In this document: piece by piece, positions 8,374 to 16,591 of the stretch
Layout: every line of letters starts with the position of its first letter
How positions within the stretch are numbered: position 1 is the stretch's first letter
Assembly (NCBI GenBank): GCA_902761635.1
Contig: CACWLG010000017.1
Coordinates: 1-60,328, forward strand
Source: Oscillospiraceae bacterium
Lineage (GTDB): Bacteria; Bacillota; Clostridia; Oscillospirales; Oscillospiraceae
Direction of reading: 5' to 3'
DNA length: 60,328 nucleotides
Position numbers and translations under genes: made by a program
The notes under the pieces: model-generated
Databases searched by the model: none
What the model was told of the DNA's origin: nothing
What the model saw: the letters and a program-made list of their open reading frames with translations, nothing else

Positions 8374-9453
8374 TCAATATTCCCCCGGATGCCTGCGCTC
8401 CCAACGACGGCGCTTGAGCTCCCGGATATACTCCCGGCCTCTGGCCTGCGCCTCGGGCAGGACGTCCGTTTCCATCTTCCTGCGGCCGCGCACAAAGCCG
8501 CGGATCAGCTCCGCCAGTGCCAGCGCCGCGGGGAAAGCCCCGGACACAAGGCCGACAGCAAGCCACAGGGCGGCCCGGTCCTCTGCCGCGCGGGCGGCGT
8601 TTTCCCAGTAGGGGTAGATCGTGCTGCCCTTGTGCATGGATCTGGCGCTCCCGGCCTTGAGGATCTTCAAGAGCCGGTCGACGGAATAGCGGTAGCTGTT
8701 GTCCGTGAGCTCCGCCTTCTTGACAGGGAATTTCTCCTCCGCGGCGCCGTGGGCAAAGCCCTTGACCGGCTCCGCCATCACGAGCTCATAGCAGCTGATG
8801 CCCGTGTTCTCGGGGAAGAGGCGGATAAAGGCGTCATAGCTCATATAGATGCACATACCGTCGGTGAGGGCAGCCTTGGAAAAGCCGTCCTTTTCATGCT
8901 CGTATACGCCGGCCACCACAAAGGGCGTGCCGCCGATCGAAAAGCTCATTCCGGCAAGATCCACCGCGCCGAACAGGAGCCATGCCGTCTCCCGATCCAG
9001 GAGGACCCGGTCCTCCATCAGGTCCCCGGGCCGCAGGTAGTTGCCGCTTAAAAGCCGCAGGGGGTGAAAATCGAAGAAATTGCCGCCCACGGCAAAGGCC
9101 TGCACTTCCCCGCTGCGCCGCCCGGCGCTGACCTTGACGGGGGCGCTCAGGCTCCAGGCGTCGGTGAAGAGGCCCTTTTCGTTCTCGATGTCATAGGAAG
9201 CCCCCTTGAGCTTCTGGAGCATGTCGTTTCGGAAGCTGTATACCTGGTCGCGGGTGAGCTTCTCCTCGGCCGGGAGGAAGAAGGAGTGCTGGGCAAAATC
9301 CCGCTCGCCGTCCCCCTTCCAGCGCTCGGCCGCCTGCTGGCTCGGCAGCAGGCGCGGCACCGCGCGCATCCGCCAGAAGCTGAAGGCGCTCAGGAGCGCG
9401 AGCAGCAGCGCCAGCACGATGGGCCAGCGTCTCAGGAGTCTTTTCATGCTCAT
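8374..9453 (-). CDS. MacB-like ABC transporter permease, reduced form
   Basis: 359 residues. A transmembrane helix at about 10-27 is followed by a large extracytoplasmic region that reads like the MacB periplasmic core (LRLLSGNYLRPGDLMEDRVLLDRETAWLLFG is split across its centre, with SIGGTPFVVAGVYEHEKDGFSK). One more hydrophobic segment occurs near residues 290-315. The usual FtsX-type permease domain with three further helices is missing and replaced by a short basic tail. It overlaps the HlyD-like gene by 4 bases (ATGA). With no ATPase gene in the operon, it either uses a distant ATPase or has become a non-transport envelope factor. Confidence 0.7.
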   Translation of the reverse strand: MSMKRLLRRWPIVLALLLALLSAFSFWRMRAVPRLLPSQQAAERWKGDGERDFAQHSFFLPAEEKLTRDQVYSFRNDMLQKLKGASYDIENEKGLFTDAWSLSAPVKVSAGRRSGEVQAFAVGGNFFDFHPLRLLSGNYLRPGDLMEDRVLLDRETAWLLFGAVDLAGMSFSIGGTPFVVAGVYEHEKDGFSKAALTDGMCIYMSYDAFIRLFPENTGISCYELVMAEPVKGFAHGAAEEKFPVKKAELTDNSYRYSVDRLLKILKAGSARSMHKGSTIYPYWENAARAAEDRAALWLAVGLVSGAFPAALALAELIRGFVRGRRKMETDVLPEAQARGREYIRELKRRRWERRHPGEY

Positions 9454-11132
9454 GCGCTGTCCGCCATGCGCACCATGTCGCCGCTGGCAACGGGGGCAGA
9501 GCTTGTCGTGATGACATAGTCGCCGTTGGAGAGATCGGCCACCACGGCGGAGTTGTTGTCATCGTTTGCCAGGACCTCGACGCTCACACGCTTGGCGGTG
9601 TAGCGGTTGCCGAGGGGCGAGCTCTTGACCGTTACAAGCAGGACAAAGCTGCCGTTGGAGTCACTCTTGATGGCGGAATTGGGGACAATGATGTCATAAT
9701 TGGCGCTCTTCTGTCCGACGGAGATGCTCATCTCCGCGCCGCTCGTCACGTCGCCCACGAGATCAAAGGTCAGGATCTTGTTGGTCTGGGGGTTCTTCGG
9801 GTCCGTGCGGATGGTGGTGAGGGTGGCGGTGACGCTGTTGCCCCAGTAGTAATTGGAGACCGTGGCCGTGTCGCCGACGCGAAGGCGCTGGGCCTGGTCA
9901 TTGGTGACGGAGAAGGACAGGGTGTGGCCCATGTCCGGCACCTCGATGGTGCACAGGAGCGCGTCCTTGAGCACCGTGTCGCCCGCCGTGCAGTCGATGG
10001 TGCTGATGGTGCCGGAGACTGCGGCGCTGACCACGTTCTCCTCCTCACCTGCGAGGGACTTGATCTTCTCCTGCTGGATGCGGATATTCTCCGCCGTCTC
10101 GGCGAGGTTGACCTGCTCGACGGCGACCTTCTGTTCAAAATTCTGATAGGCGTACTCGCGGGCGGCGACTGCCTCATCGTAATACAGCCGGGCGTCGGTG
10201 AGATCCGCTTCCGCAGAATCCAGTGCGTCCCGGTAAGGGATCACGCTCTCGGGCGTATAATTGTCGCGGTGCTGCAGCAGGGTGTTGTAGCGCTCAAGGA
10301 GGCTGTCATACTGCGAACGCAGGGAGCTGAGATGAACATCGCTCTGTACCTCGGCAAGATGCTGTCTTGCCTCCTCTACCTTTTTCCACAGCTCGTCTCT
10401 GTCCCCGCTCGCCGCCTCGCTGCTTCCTTCATCCATGAGGCTCTCCTCATCCACATAGATATCGCCCGACGTATCGGCGTTGTCGTATTCCCATTCGGCC
10501 TGTGAGAGCTCTTCCCAGGCTCTGTTTACGCGCTCGTCATAGGCAGCCTGCGCGATGTCGAGCTGATCGGATACATCCTTCAGCTGCGCTTCGACCCGGG
10601 CGATTTCCGCGCTGGTGGCCTGCACATCCGCGGCGGAGTCGCGCGAGAGGGCGAGCTCATAGGCTTCGGCCGCCTTGTCGCGGGCCTGCTCAGCCCGGAT
10701 CATCCTCTCATACGAGGCATCCACGGAGTGGTCGTAGCTGCTGCCGTCGTAGGTGGGCACGTTCATGGCCTGGCGCCGGTAGTCGTACTGCAGGGAGCGC
10801 AGGGTGTTCATTGCCTGCTCGAGGGCGGTCTCGTCCCCCTCGCCGAGGACGAAAAGTACGTCCCCCGTGTTGACCTCCTGCCCCACCTTGACCATGACGG
10901 AACGAATGGTGCGGGTCTCCTTGGCCTTGACCTGCTGCTTGCCGGTGGCGGTGACGATGCCGCTGCCCCTGACCCGCGCGACGATGGACCCACTGCTGAC
11001 GGCTGCGGTGGCAACCTCCGGCAGACTGCGGTTCATGATCGTGTTGGAGAAAAAGGTCAGCACCAGCAGCACCGCCAGAAAGACAATGGCGGCGTCCTTG
11101 ACCCATTCACGTTTTTTAACAGTGGTTTCCAT
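9450..11132 (-). CDS. HlyD/MacA-family membrane fusion (adaptor) protein
   Basis: 560 residues. One N-terminal transmembrane helix (about 14-31); a split biotinyl-lipoyl-like domain (SSGSIVARVRGSGIVTATGKQ with VMVKVGQEVNTGDVLFVLGEG); a long helical hairpin from about 105 to 355; then beta-barrel regions (VVSAAVSGTISTIDCTAGDTV, RLRVGDTATVSNYYWG). Such adaptors link inner-membrane ABC or RND pumps to the envelope and help export peptides or lipids. It is the first gene of an operon continuing with the reduced MacB-like permease. RBS GAGGTG precedes ATG 11132. Confidence 0.88.
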   Translation of the reverse strand: METTVKKREWVKDAAIVFLAVLLVLTFFSNTIMNRSLPEVATAAVSSGSIVARVRGSGIVTATGKQQVKAKETRTIRSVMVKVGQEVNTGDVLFVLGEGDETALEQAMNTLRSLQYDYRRQAMNVPTYDGSSYDHSVDASYERMIRAEQARDKAAEAYELALSRDSAADVQATSAEIARVEAQLKDVSDQLDIAQAAYDERVNRAWEELSQAEWEYDNADTSGDIYVDEESLMDEGSSEAASGDRDELWKKVEEARQHLAEVQSDVHLSSLRSQYDSLLERYNTLLQHRDNYTPESVIPYRDALDSAEADLTDARLYYDEAVAAREYAYQNFEQKVAVEQVNLAETAENIRIQQEKIKSLAGEEENVVSAAVSGTISTIDCTAGDTVLKDALLCTIEVPDMGHTLSFSVTNDQAQRLRVGDTATVSNYYWGNSVTATLTTIRTDPKNPQTNKILTFDLVGDVTSGAEMSISVGQKSANYDIIVPNSAIKSDSNGSFVLLVTVKSSPLGNRYTAKRVSVEVLANDDNNSAVVADLSNGDYVITTSSAPVASGDMVRMADSA

Positions 11133-11251
11133 GTTTCACCTCAGAGTACAGGAGGAGATTTTGAGTAGGCGGCAGTCTTCACTCCCCGCCTTGCCGCTTT
11201 GCCATTCCCGGGCCGGGCTTCGGCGCCTCGGCCCGCCAATGGCGCGGCTGC

Positions 11252-11304
11252 GGATAAGCAAGCCTGCCTTCTTCCGCCCCCGGCGGCGGCAGTCTTGCTT
11301 ATCC
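11252..11304. terminator. Long inverted repeat at the end of the sugar-permease operon
   Basis: GGATAAGCAAG (11252-11262) pairs with CTTGCTTATCC (11294-11304), with CTGCC/GGCAG pairing inside. It overlaps the stop codon of the MalG-like gene. No T run follows on the minus strand, so it may stabilise the 3' end or slow transcription rather than terminate it fully. Confidence 0.4.
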
Positions 11305-12198
11305 CTTCACGCTTCCCGAGTTTGCGATGCCCTCGACGAGGTATTCCTCGCCGTGGAGGAACAGCAGCAGGGACGGGATCATATAGACCGTGGCCATGGC
11401 AAAGGCAAGGCCGATCTCGCCGGTGTTGACCTGGGAGAGGAAAACGCTCAGGGGCTGTGCGTCGGCATCCTGCAGGAGGATGAGCGGCTGCTCGACCATG
11501 TTCCAGTAGTCGATAAAAACCAGGATCGCAATCGAATAGAGGGCCGAGCGGCACTGCGGCAGGCACACGCGGGTGAAGATCTCCCACTCCCCTGCCCCGT
11601 CCACCTTCGCCGCCTCAATGAGCGAATAGGGGATGCGGCGCATGAACTTTGTCAGCAGGAAGACCGAGAAGGGGGCGAAGATGCCCGGCAGGATGATGGC
11701 CCAGGGCTTGTTGAGGATGCCGAGCCATTCACTGATCAGATAGTTCGGCACCAGCGTCACCTGATAGGGCATGAGCATCAGAATGACATAGAAGAAAAAG
11801 ATGCCGCTGCGGATCTTGCCGCGCCAGCGGGTGAAGCTGTAGGCCGCGACGGAGGCGACGGCTACCTGGAAGACCACGATGGGCACCACCAGCAGAATGC
11901 TGTTCCAGAGCTTCAGCAGATATTCCGGCGACTTGATGAGACCCGCCGTGTACTGCGAGAGGGTCACCCTGTCGGGGATAAACTTGAGATTCACGGTTTT
12001 GGAGACGAAGCCGCCCGAGGTCGTGGAGAAGACCATGCCGTAATTGGATTTGATCTCCGCCTCCGACATGAAGGAGTTCGTGATGGTCAGCACCGTCGGC
12101 AGCAGGAAGAGCACCGAGAAGACCAGGCAGAGCACGAACATCGCAAAGCGGCCGAAATAGTGCTGCTTTCTGCCCTTGCGCCTCAGTTCGTTATTCAT
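11299..12198 (-). CDS. Carbohydrate ABC transporter permease (MalG/UgpE-like)
   Basis: 299 residues with six transmembrane helices. The EAA loop that docks on the ATPase is clear: EAAKVDGAGEWEIFTRVCLP. It pairs with the MalF-like permease encoded just upstream, with which it overlaps by 4 bases (ATGA). A helix-rich periplasmic insertion follows the first helix, as is usual in CUT1 permeases. No ATPase gene is nearby; Firmicute CUT1 systems often share an MsmK-type ATPase encoded elsewhere. Confidence 0.92.
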   Translation of the reverse strand: MNNELRRKGRKQHYFGRFAMFVLCLVFSVLFLLPTVLTITNSFMSEAEIKSNYGMVFSTTSGGFVSKTVNLKFIPDRVTLSQYTAGLIKSPEYLLKLWNSILLVVPIVVFQVAVASVAAYSFTRWRGKIRSGIFFFYVILMLMPYQVTLVPNYLISEWLGILNKPWAIILPGIFAPFSVFLLTKFMRRIPYSLIEAAKVDGAGEWEIFTRVCLPQCRSALYSIAILVFIDYWNMVEQPLILLQDADAQPLSVFLSQVNTGEIGLAFAMATVYMIPSLLLFLHGEEYLVEGIANSGSVKG

Positions 12199-13082
12199 CC
12201 CTCCACGTCCTTTCCGAAGGCATCCTCGATCCAGAACAGCAGCGCAATGATCACGACCATCACAAGCGCCATCACCACCGCCGCCGCCGAGAGCTTCTGG
12301 TAGTCCAGGGCGCGGAAGGTGTTGTTCATAAAGTGCTGTAGCATGTACAGGCTCTCATACGGGTAGTCCCCGGTCAGCAGATACACCTCCCGGAAGACCT
12401 TGAAGGAGTTGATGAGCGAGAGGATCGTCACGAACAGGACTGTCGGCGAGAGATAGCGCAGCTTGATGTTGAAGAACTTGTAAAAGGGGCTGGCTCCCTC
12501 GACGCTTGCGACCTCCAGCAGCTCCTTCGGAATATTGGCAAGGCCCGCCATGAAAAGGATCATGTTGTAGCCCAGGTTTTTCCACAGAAACAGCAGCAGC
12601 ACCACGATCATGCTGTACTCGGACTGCAGCCAGTCGATGCGTCTGGCCCCGAAGAGCATCAGAAATTCATTGACCGTGCCGTTATAGTTAAAGAGTACCT
12701 GCCAGATCAGCACGACCGAGGCCACCGGCACCATCATGGGGCTCAGGAAAAAGGTGCGGAAATGGCTCTTCATTGGGATGCGGCACTCCAGCATCAAAGC
12801 CAGCACGATGGAGAGCACCACCGCCAGCGGCACCGCCATGACGGAAAACTTGAGCGTGTTGATCGAGGCCATCTTGAAGGCGGAGTTCTGGAAGAGGCGC
12901 GTAAAGTTTTCCAGGAACACGAAGTTTTGCGAGGCCACCCCGTCGATCATCGAGTAGTAGACCACCACGCCGAAGGGCAGGATGAAAAACACGCCCACTC
13001 CCAGCAGACTCGGCAGCAGAAAGCACAGGCTGCGCAGGAAGTCGGCCCGCCTCTTTTTTCTGATTTCTCTGCTCTTGTCCAT
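12195..13082 (-). CDS. Sugar ABC transporter permease (MalF/UgpA-like)
   Basis: 295 residues with six helices and an EAA-type loop (LEVASVEGASPFYKFFNIKL) characteristic of CUT1 importers for oligosaccharides or glycerol-phosphodiesters. It is the first of the two permease genes and has its own well-formed promoter at 13126-13154, so permeases can be transcribed separately from the binding-protein gene 180 bases upstream. RBS AGGAAGG precedes ATG 13082. Confidence 0.92.
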   Translation of the reverse strand: MDKSREIRKKRRADFLRSLCFLLPSLLGVGVFFILPFGVVVYYSMIDGVASQNFVFLENFTRLFQNSAFKMASINTLKFSVMAVPLAVVLSIVLALMLECRIPMKSHFRTFFLSPMMVPVASVVLIWQVLFNYNGTVNEFLMLFGARRIDWLQSEYSMIVVLLLFLWKNLGYNMILFMAGLANIPKELLEVASVEGASPFYKFFNIKLRYLSPTVLFVTILSLINSFKVFREVYLLTGDYPYESLYMLQHFMNNTFRALDYQKLSAAAVVMALVMVVIIALLFWIEDAFGKDVEG

Positions 13083-13125
13083 GCCAGCGCCCTTCCTGTA
13101 GCGGTCAACATAAAATATCTAATGA

Positions 13126-13154
13126 ATTATAGCACATGCTCGGCCCGATTGCAA
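13126..13154 (-). promoter_or_regulatory. Promoter of the sugar permease operon
   Basis: Minus strand TTGCAA, 17-base spacer ending in TGC, then TATAAT; about 45 bases upstream of ATG 13082. Confidence 0.7.
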
Positions 13155-13262
13155 GGCAACAGACCCGGCAAAATTGTCGGGGCTGCTGCCTGACTCCGCC
13201 GGCCGCGCGCGGCGGGGGGAGCCTGTTCGTTTTCGGGGGAAGCGCCTCGGAGGGCGCCGGTA

Positions 13263-15686
13263 TTATCGCTGTTCGTTGACGTAGATATTGGCCTTGCTCT
13301 GCACGAGCTTGGCGACCTCCTCGGCGGTCTTCTGGCCGGCGAAGAAGGGCGCTGCCTGCTCCTTGACGATGTCCAGGATCTCCTGGTTGTAGTCGGCGAC
13401 CTTGGTGGTGGTCAGGATCAGCTCGCGGATCTGCTGGACCTGTTCCTCGGTCAGGGCGTAGATCTCCTCGGTCTGCTGGGTCTCCTTGTTCCAGACTGTG
13501 GTGCGCACGACCGGGATCTTCTCGCCGTTGTCGTCCAGGAGGAACTGGCCCTCGCTGTTCTGCTGGTACTGGACGGTGGAGGCCTCCGCGGCCTTTTCGT
13601 CAAACACGTCCAGGCGGCTCGGCAGGGAGTAAACGTTCTCGCTCTGGTAATCCTTGGTGAAGAAGGTACGCAGGAACTGCCAGGCGGCGTCCTTGCAGGC
13701 GCTCTTGCTGCTCAGGGCATAGCCGGAGTCGCCAGAGAAGCTGATCATGTTGCCAGTGCCGTGGGATGTCGGATAGCCGATATAGGTGACCTTGCCGCCC
13801 ATGAACTGGGTGTAGTTGTTGTAGAAGATATCCTCGATGCTGTAGGCGCTGGTCTGCACGAGCATCTGCTTGCCCTGGGCCAGGCGCTCCTCCACGCTCT
13901 CCTCGCGGGCCCAGTCGTAGTTCTCCCAGTCGAACTCGGAGGGGAAGGAGTTGGCGAAGTTCAGAAGGCGGATGAAGTCGGGGCTGTCAAAGCGCACGGT
14001 GCCGCTGCCCCAGTCCACATAGTCGGTCATGTCGAGAGCCAGGCAGGTGGAGAGGATGCTGTCGCGGGTGACATACTGGTCGAAGGCGGTGCAGCCCTCC
14101 GGCATGGAGGCCAGGGCTTCGTTGAATTCATCATAGGTCCAGCCGGGCTCATCCCCCACCACGGAGGCGGCGCCCAGGGCAGAGCTGATGAAGAAGCTGG
14201 AAACCGTGGAGCAGAGCTTGCCGTCCGCCTCCATGGCCTGCAGGACATTCGGGAAGAAGTCGCTGCGCTGGAGCTCGGGATCGGCGTCGATGAAGGGGTA
14301 CAGATCCTCCAGAATGCCCTTGTTGGCAAGCTGGCGGTAGTTCAGCCCGTTCAGGCAGAGGATGTCGGGGACGTTGCCGGAGAGGATCTCGGTGTTGAGC
14401 TTGGTGGCGCCGATGCTGTTGCCGTTGGCGTCCGTGCCGTACTCGGAGTAGTCGGCGACCTCGATGCGGTACTTGTCGCTGCGGCGGTTGAAGTCGATGA
14501 TCATATCCTGCACGCCGAAGTCAAGGTACATGACCGCGAGCTTGATCGGCTCCTTCTGAGGCACGGTGTCGGAGGGCACCTGGCGGATGCTGACGAGCTC
14601 GGTGCTGTAGAGGCGGGTCTTGTTGTTGTAGTCTGTCAGGACGCCGGTCACCACGCCCTCGTCGGACACGTCCAGCACGGTGACGCGGCTGCCGTTGACA
14701 TCGCAGCCGATCCAGTTGAAGAGTTTGGTCGGCTCCTCGTCGCCGAGCCTGCAGCCGTAGAAATAGGCGCCGCTCGTGTAGTAGAAATCATAGTCCTTGT
14801 TGCCGGTGACGGTGTTGTAGGTCTCCACGTTCATCTTCACGCCGTCAACAAGCTTGCCGGTCTCGCTGTCCAGGATGCTCACCAGATTCTCCTCACCGCT
14901 GGTGGCGACGGCGATGCGCCCGTCGGGCAGGCTGATGAGGCCGTTGATGTAGCCGTTGACATTGATCTCATAGGCGTCGCGCCCGTCCAGGCCGATGGCG
15001 CGCAGGCCCTGGCCGGCGGAGACGATCACATTGCCCTTGTCGTCAAGCTGCATGGTGTAGGCGTCAAGCCAGCCGTCCTCCGGCACGTCGATCTTCGCCG
15101 AGGTGCGCTCGCTGCCCTCGCGGTCAAAGGAGCGGATGTAATACTCCTGCTGGAAGCGCTGGTGCTGGAAATACTCCTCGCTGTACTGGGTGTAGTTGCC
15201 GTCGCCGTCATTCCAGGAGGCATAGGCCAGCTCCAGCGTCACAAAGCCGTCGGGCGTAAAGCAGATGCCGCTCATGTCGCTGCCGGAATAAAATTCCTTG
15301 TAGCCCTTGTCGTTCACAGGGGCGTCAACGGTCTTGTAGTTTTCAAGCTTCGTGATCTTCCCGTCCTTGTCCATGTGGTAAAGGAAGGTCTCATACACGT
15401 CGTACTGTCCCTCATACTGGGGCTTGACCCCCTCGGGGATGTTCTCACCGACCTTTTCCCAGCTGCTGTAGTAAATACCGTCGTCGCTGTAGCTGCGGAT
15501 GCTGACAAAGTTTTCGCTGTCGTCGAGAAGCTTTTTAAATTCGGACACATATACAAGCTCGGGCGCCGCGCTCTCCGTGGGTGCGGGCGCCGCGGTGTTC
15601 GCCGACCCGCCGGAGCTGCCGCAGGCAGCCAGGGACAGGCACATGGCAAGCGCCAGGAGCAGGCATACGATGTTTTTCATCTTCAT
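13263..15686 (-). CDS. Extracellular solute-binding lipoprotein with N-terminal propeller-like domain
   Basis: 807 residues from ATG 15686, which follows AGGAGGATTC; the longer open frame to 15746 would start inside the promoter. Signal peptide with lipobox LAAC (Cys22). Residues about 35-370 contain repeated beta-rich units (AIGLDGRDAYEINVNGYIN, ISLPDGRIAVATSGEENLV) that read like a beta-propeller. Residues about 380-805 are an ABC sugar-binding protein fold (LNTEILSGNVPDILCLNG, AWQFLRTFFTKDYQSENVYSLPSR). CUT1 binding proteins are normally 400-550 residues, so the extra half is unusual. It should deliver a sugar ligand to the permeases encoded downstream. Confidence 0.85.
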   Translation of the reverse strand: MKMKNIVCLLLALAMCLSLAACGSSGGSANTAAPAPTESAAPELVYVSEFKKLLDDSENFVSIRSYSDDGIYYSSWEKVGENIPEGVKPQYEGQYDVYETFLYHMDKDGKITKLENYKTVDAPVNDKGYKEFYSGSDMSGICFTPDGFVTLELAYASWNDGDGNYTQYSEEYFQHQRFQQEYYIRSFDREGSERTSAKIDVPEDGWLDAYTMQLDDKGNVIVSAGQGLRAIGLDGRDAYEINVNGYINGLISLPDGRIAVATSGEENLVSILDSETGKLVDGVKMNVETYNTVTGNKDYDFYYTSGAYFYGCRLGDEEPTKLFNWIGCDVNGSRVTVLDVSDEGVVTGVLTDYNNKTRLYSTELVSIRQVPSDTVPQKEPIKLAVMYLDFGVQDMIIDFNRRSDKYRIEVADYSEYGTDANGNSIGATKLNTEILSGNVPDILCLNGLNYRQLANKGILEDLYPFIDADPELQRSDFFPNVLQAMEADGKLCSTVSSFFISSALGAASVVGDEPGWTYDEFNEALASMPEGCTAFDQYVTRDSILSTCLALDMTDYVDWGSGTVRFDSPDFIRLLNFANSFPSEFDWENYDWAREESVEERLAQGKQMLVQTSAYSIEDIFYNNYTQFMGGKVTYIGYPTSHGTGNMISFSGDSGYALSSKSACKDAAWQFLRTFFTKDYQSENVYSLPSRLDVFDEKAAEASTVQYQQNSEGQFLLDDNGEKIPVVRTTVWNKETQQTEEIYALTEEQVQQIRELILTTTKVADYNQEILDIVKEQAAPFFAGQKTAEEVAKLVQSKANIYVNEQR

Positions 15687-15744
15687 ATCGGAATCCTCCT
15701 GTGTTATGCGATGCCCCACAGGGCATGTCTCGTTCACGCGGGTC

Positions 15745-15753
15745 ATTATATCA
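15745..15753 (-). promoter_or_regulatory. Extended -10 promoter of the solute-binding protein gene
   Basis: Minus strand TG-A-TATAAT lies about 60 bases upstream of ATG 15686. It supports the shorter start for that gene. Confidence 0.55.
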
Positions 15754-15803
15754 TGTCTTTCTTCAAAAATGTCTTAAGCTTTCTTAAACTGTGCAATTTG
15801 CGT

Positions 15804-15832
15804 TTGTCAGTTCCTGTAATCAATGGTATACT
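15804..15832 (+). promoter_or_regulatory. Promoter of the response regulator/kinase operon
   Basis: TTGTCA, 17-base spacer, TATACT; about 70 bases upstream of ATG 15902 and back-to-back with the binding-protein promoter. Confidence 0.7.
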
Positions 15833-15901
15833 GTGGACAAATGCCTCCGCCCCGGGCAGCTCTCCCCGCAGGGGCGGCAATCCAATTTTGAGGTGATGAG
15901 C

Positions 15902-16591
15902 ATGGAAGAACGCTCCCTGATCCTGATTGTGGACGACGACCCCGATATCCGCAAGGTGCTGTACATGCTTCTGCGTGACGAGTACGCCGTGGCTGAGGCG
16001 GCCGACGGGACTGAGGCCGTGCGCTATATCGAGCAGTACCCCGAGACCGATCTTGTGGTGCTGGACGTGATGATGCCCGTCATGGACGGCTTTGAGGCCT
16101 GCGACCGCATCCGTGCCCTGTCCAATGTGCCGATCCTGTTTCTCACGGCCAAGTCCGCCGAGGCTGACCGGATCTCCGCCTACGGCAGCGGGGGCGACGA
16201 TTTTCTGTCCAAGCCCTTCTCCCAGGGGGAGTTTCTGGCAAAGGTGTCCTCGCTTCTGCGCCGCTACAAGCAGTACCGCGGCAAGCCCGACTCGGCCCTG
16301 ACGCTGGAGGGGCTGGAGGTGGACCTCAACGGGCGCAGCGTGAAATCGAACGGCCGGGAGATCACCCTTACCGACACGGAGTTTGCCATTCTCGAGCACC
16401 TGCTCAAGAACCGCGGCAAGACCGTCACCGCCGCCGACATGTACGAGGCCGTGTGGAAGGAGCGCTTTCTGCCGGGCTCCGGCAATACCGTGATGGTGCA
16501 TGTGCTGAACCTGCGGCGGAAGATCGAGGAGAATCCCTCCAATCCGCGCATCATCCGCACCGTCTGGGGAAAGGGCTATCAAATTGACTGA
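15902..16591 (+). CDS. OmpR/PhoB-family response regulator
   Basis: 229 residues from ATG 15902, chosen because GAGGTG ends 6 bases upstream; ATG 15896 touches the ribosome binding site. Receiver domain: acidic pair in IVDDD, phospho-acceptor Asp55 in VVLDVMMP, T/K switch residues in FLTAKSAE and LSKPFS. C-terminal winged helix (about 130-228) ends in IIRTVWGKGYQID. It is divergent from the sugar-binding protein gene and overlaps its kinase gene by 8 bases. Regulation of the neighbouring importer is possible but not shown. The kinase resembles those that sense envelope stress or peptides. Confidence 0.95.
   Translation: MEERSLILIVDDDPDIRKVLYMLLRDEYAVAEAADGTEAVRYIEQYPETDLVVLDVMMPVMDGFEACDRIRALSNVPILFLTAKSAEADRISAYGSGGDDFLSKPFSQGEFLAKVSSLLRRYKQYRGKPDSALTLEGLEVDLNGRSVKSNGREITLTDTEFAILEHLLKNRGKTVTAADMYEAVWKERFLPGSGNTVMVHVLNLRRKIEENPSNPRIIRTVWGKGYQID

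Noticed and set aside
11133-11251. Short + strand frames around 11199-11429
   Set aside because: Arg/Pro-rich shadow frames without a ribosome binding site; the region is intergenic plus the end of a permease gene.
13761-15896. 711-residue open frame on the + strand opposite the solute-binding protein gene
   Set aside because: It mirrors the third-codon GC bias of the real gene, has low-complexity Val/Ala/Gly/Asp composition and matches no family; a shadow frame.
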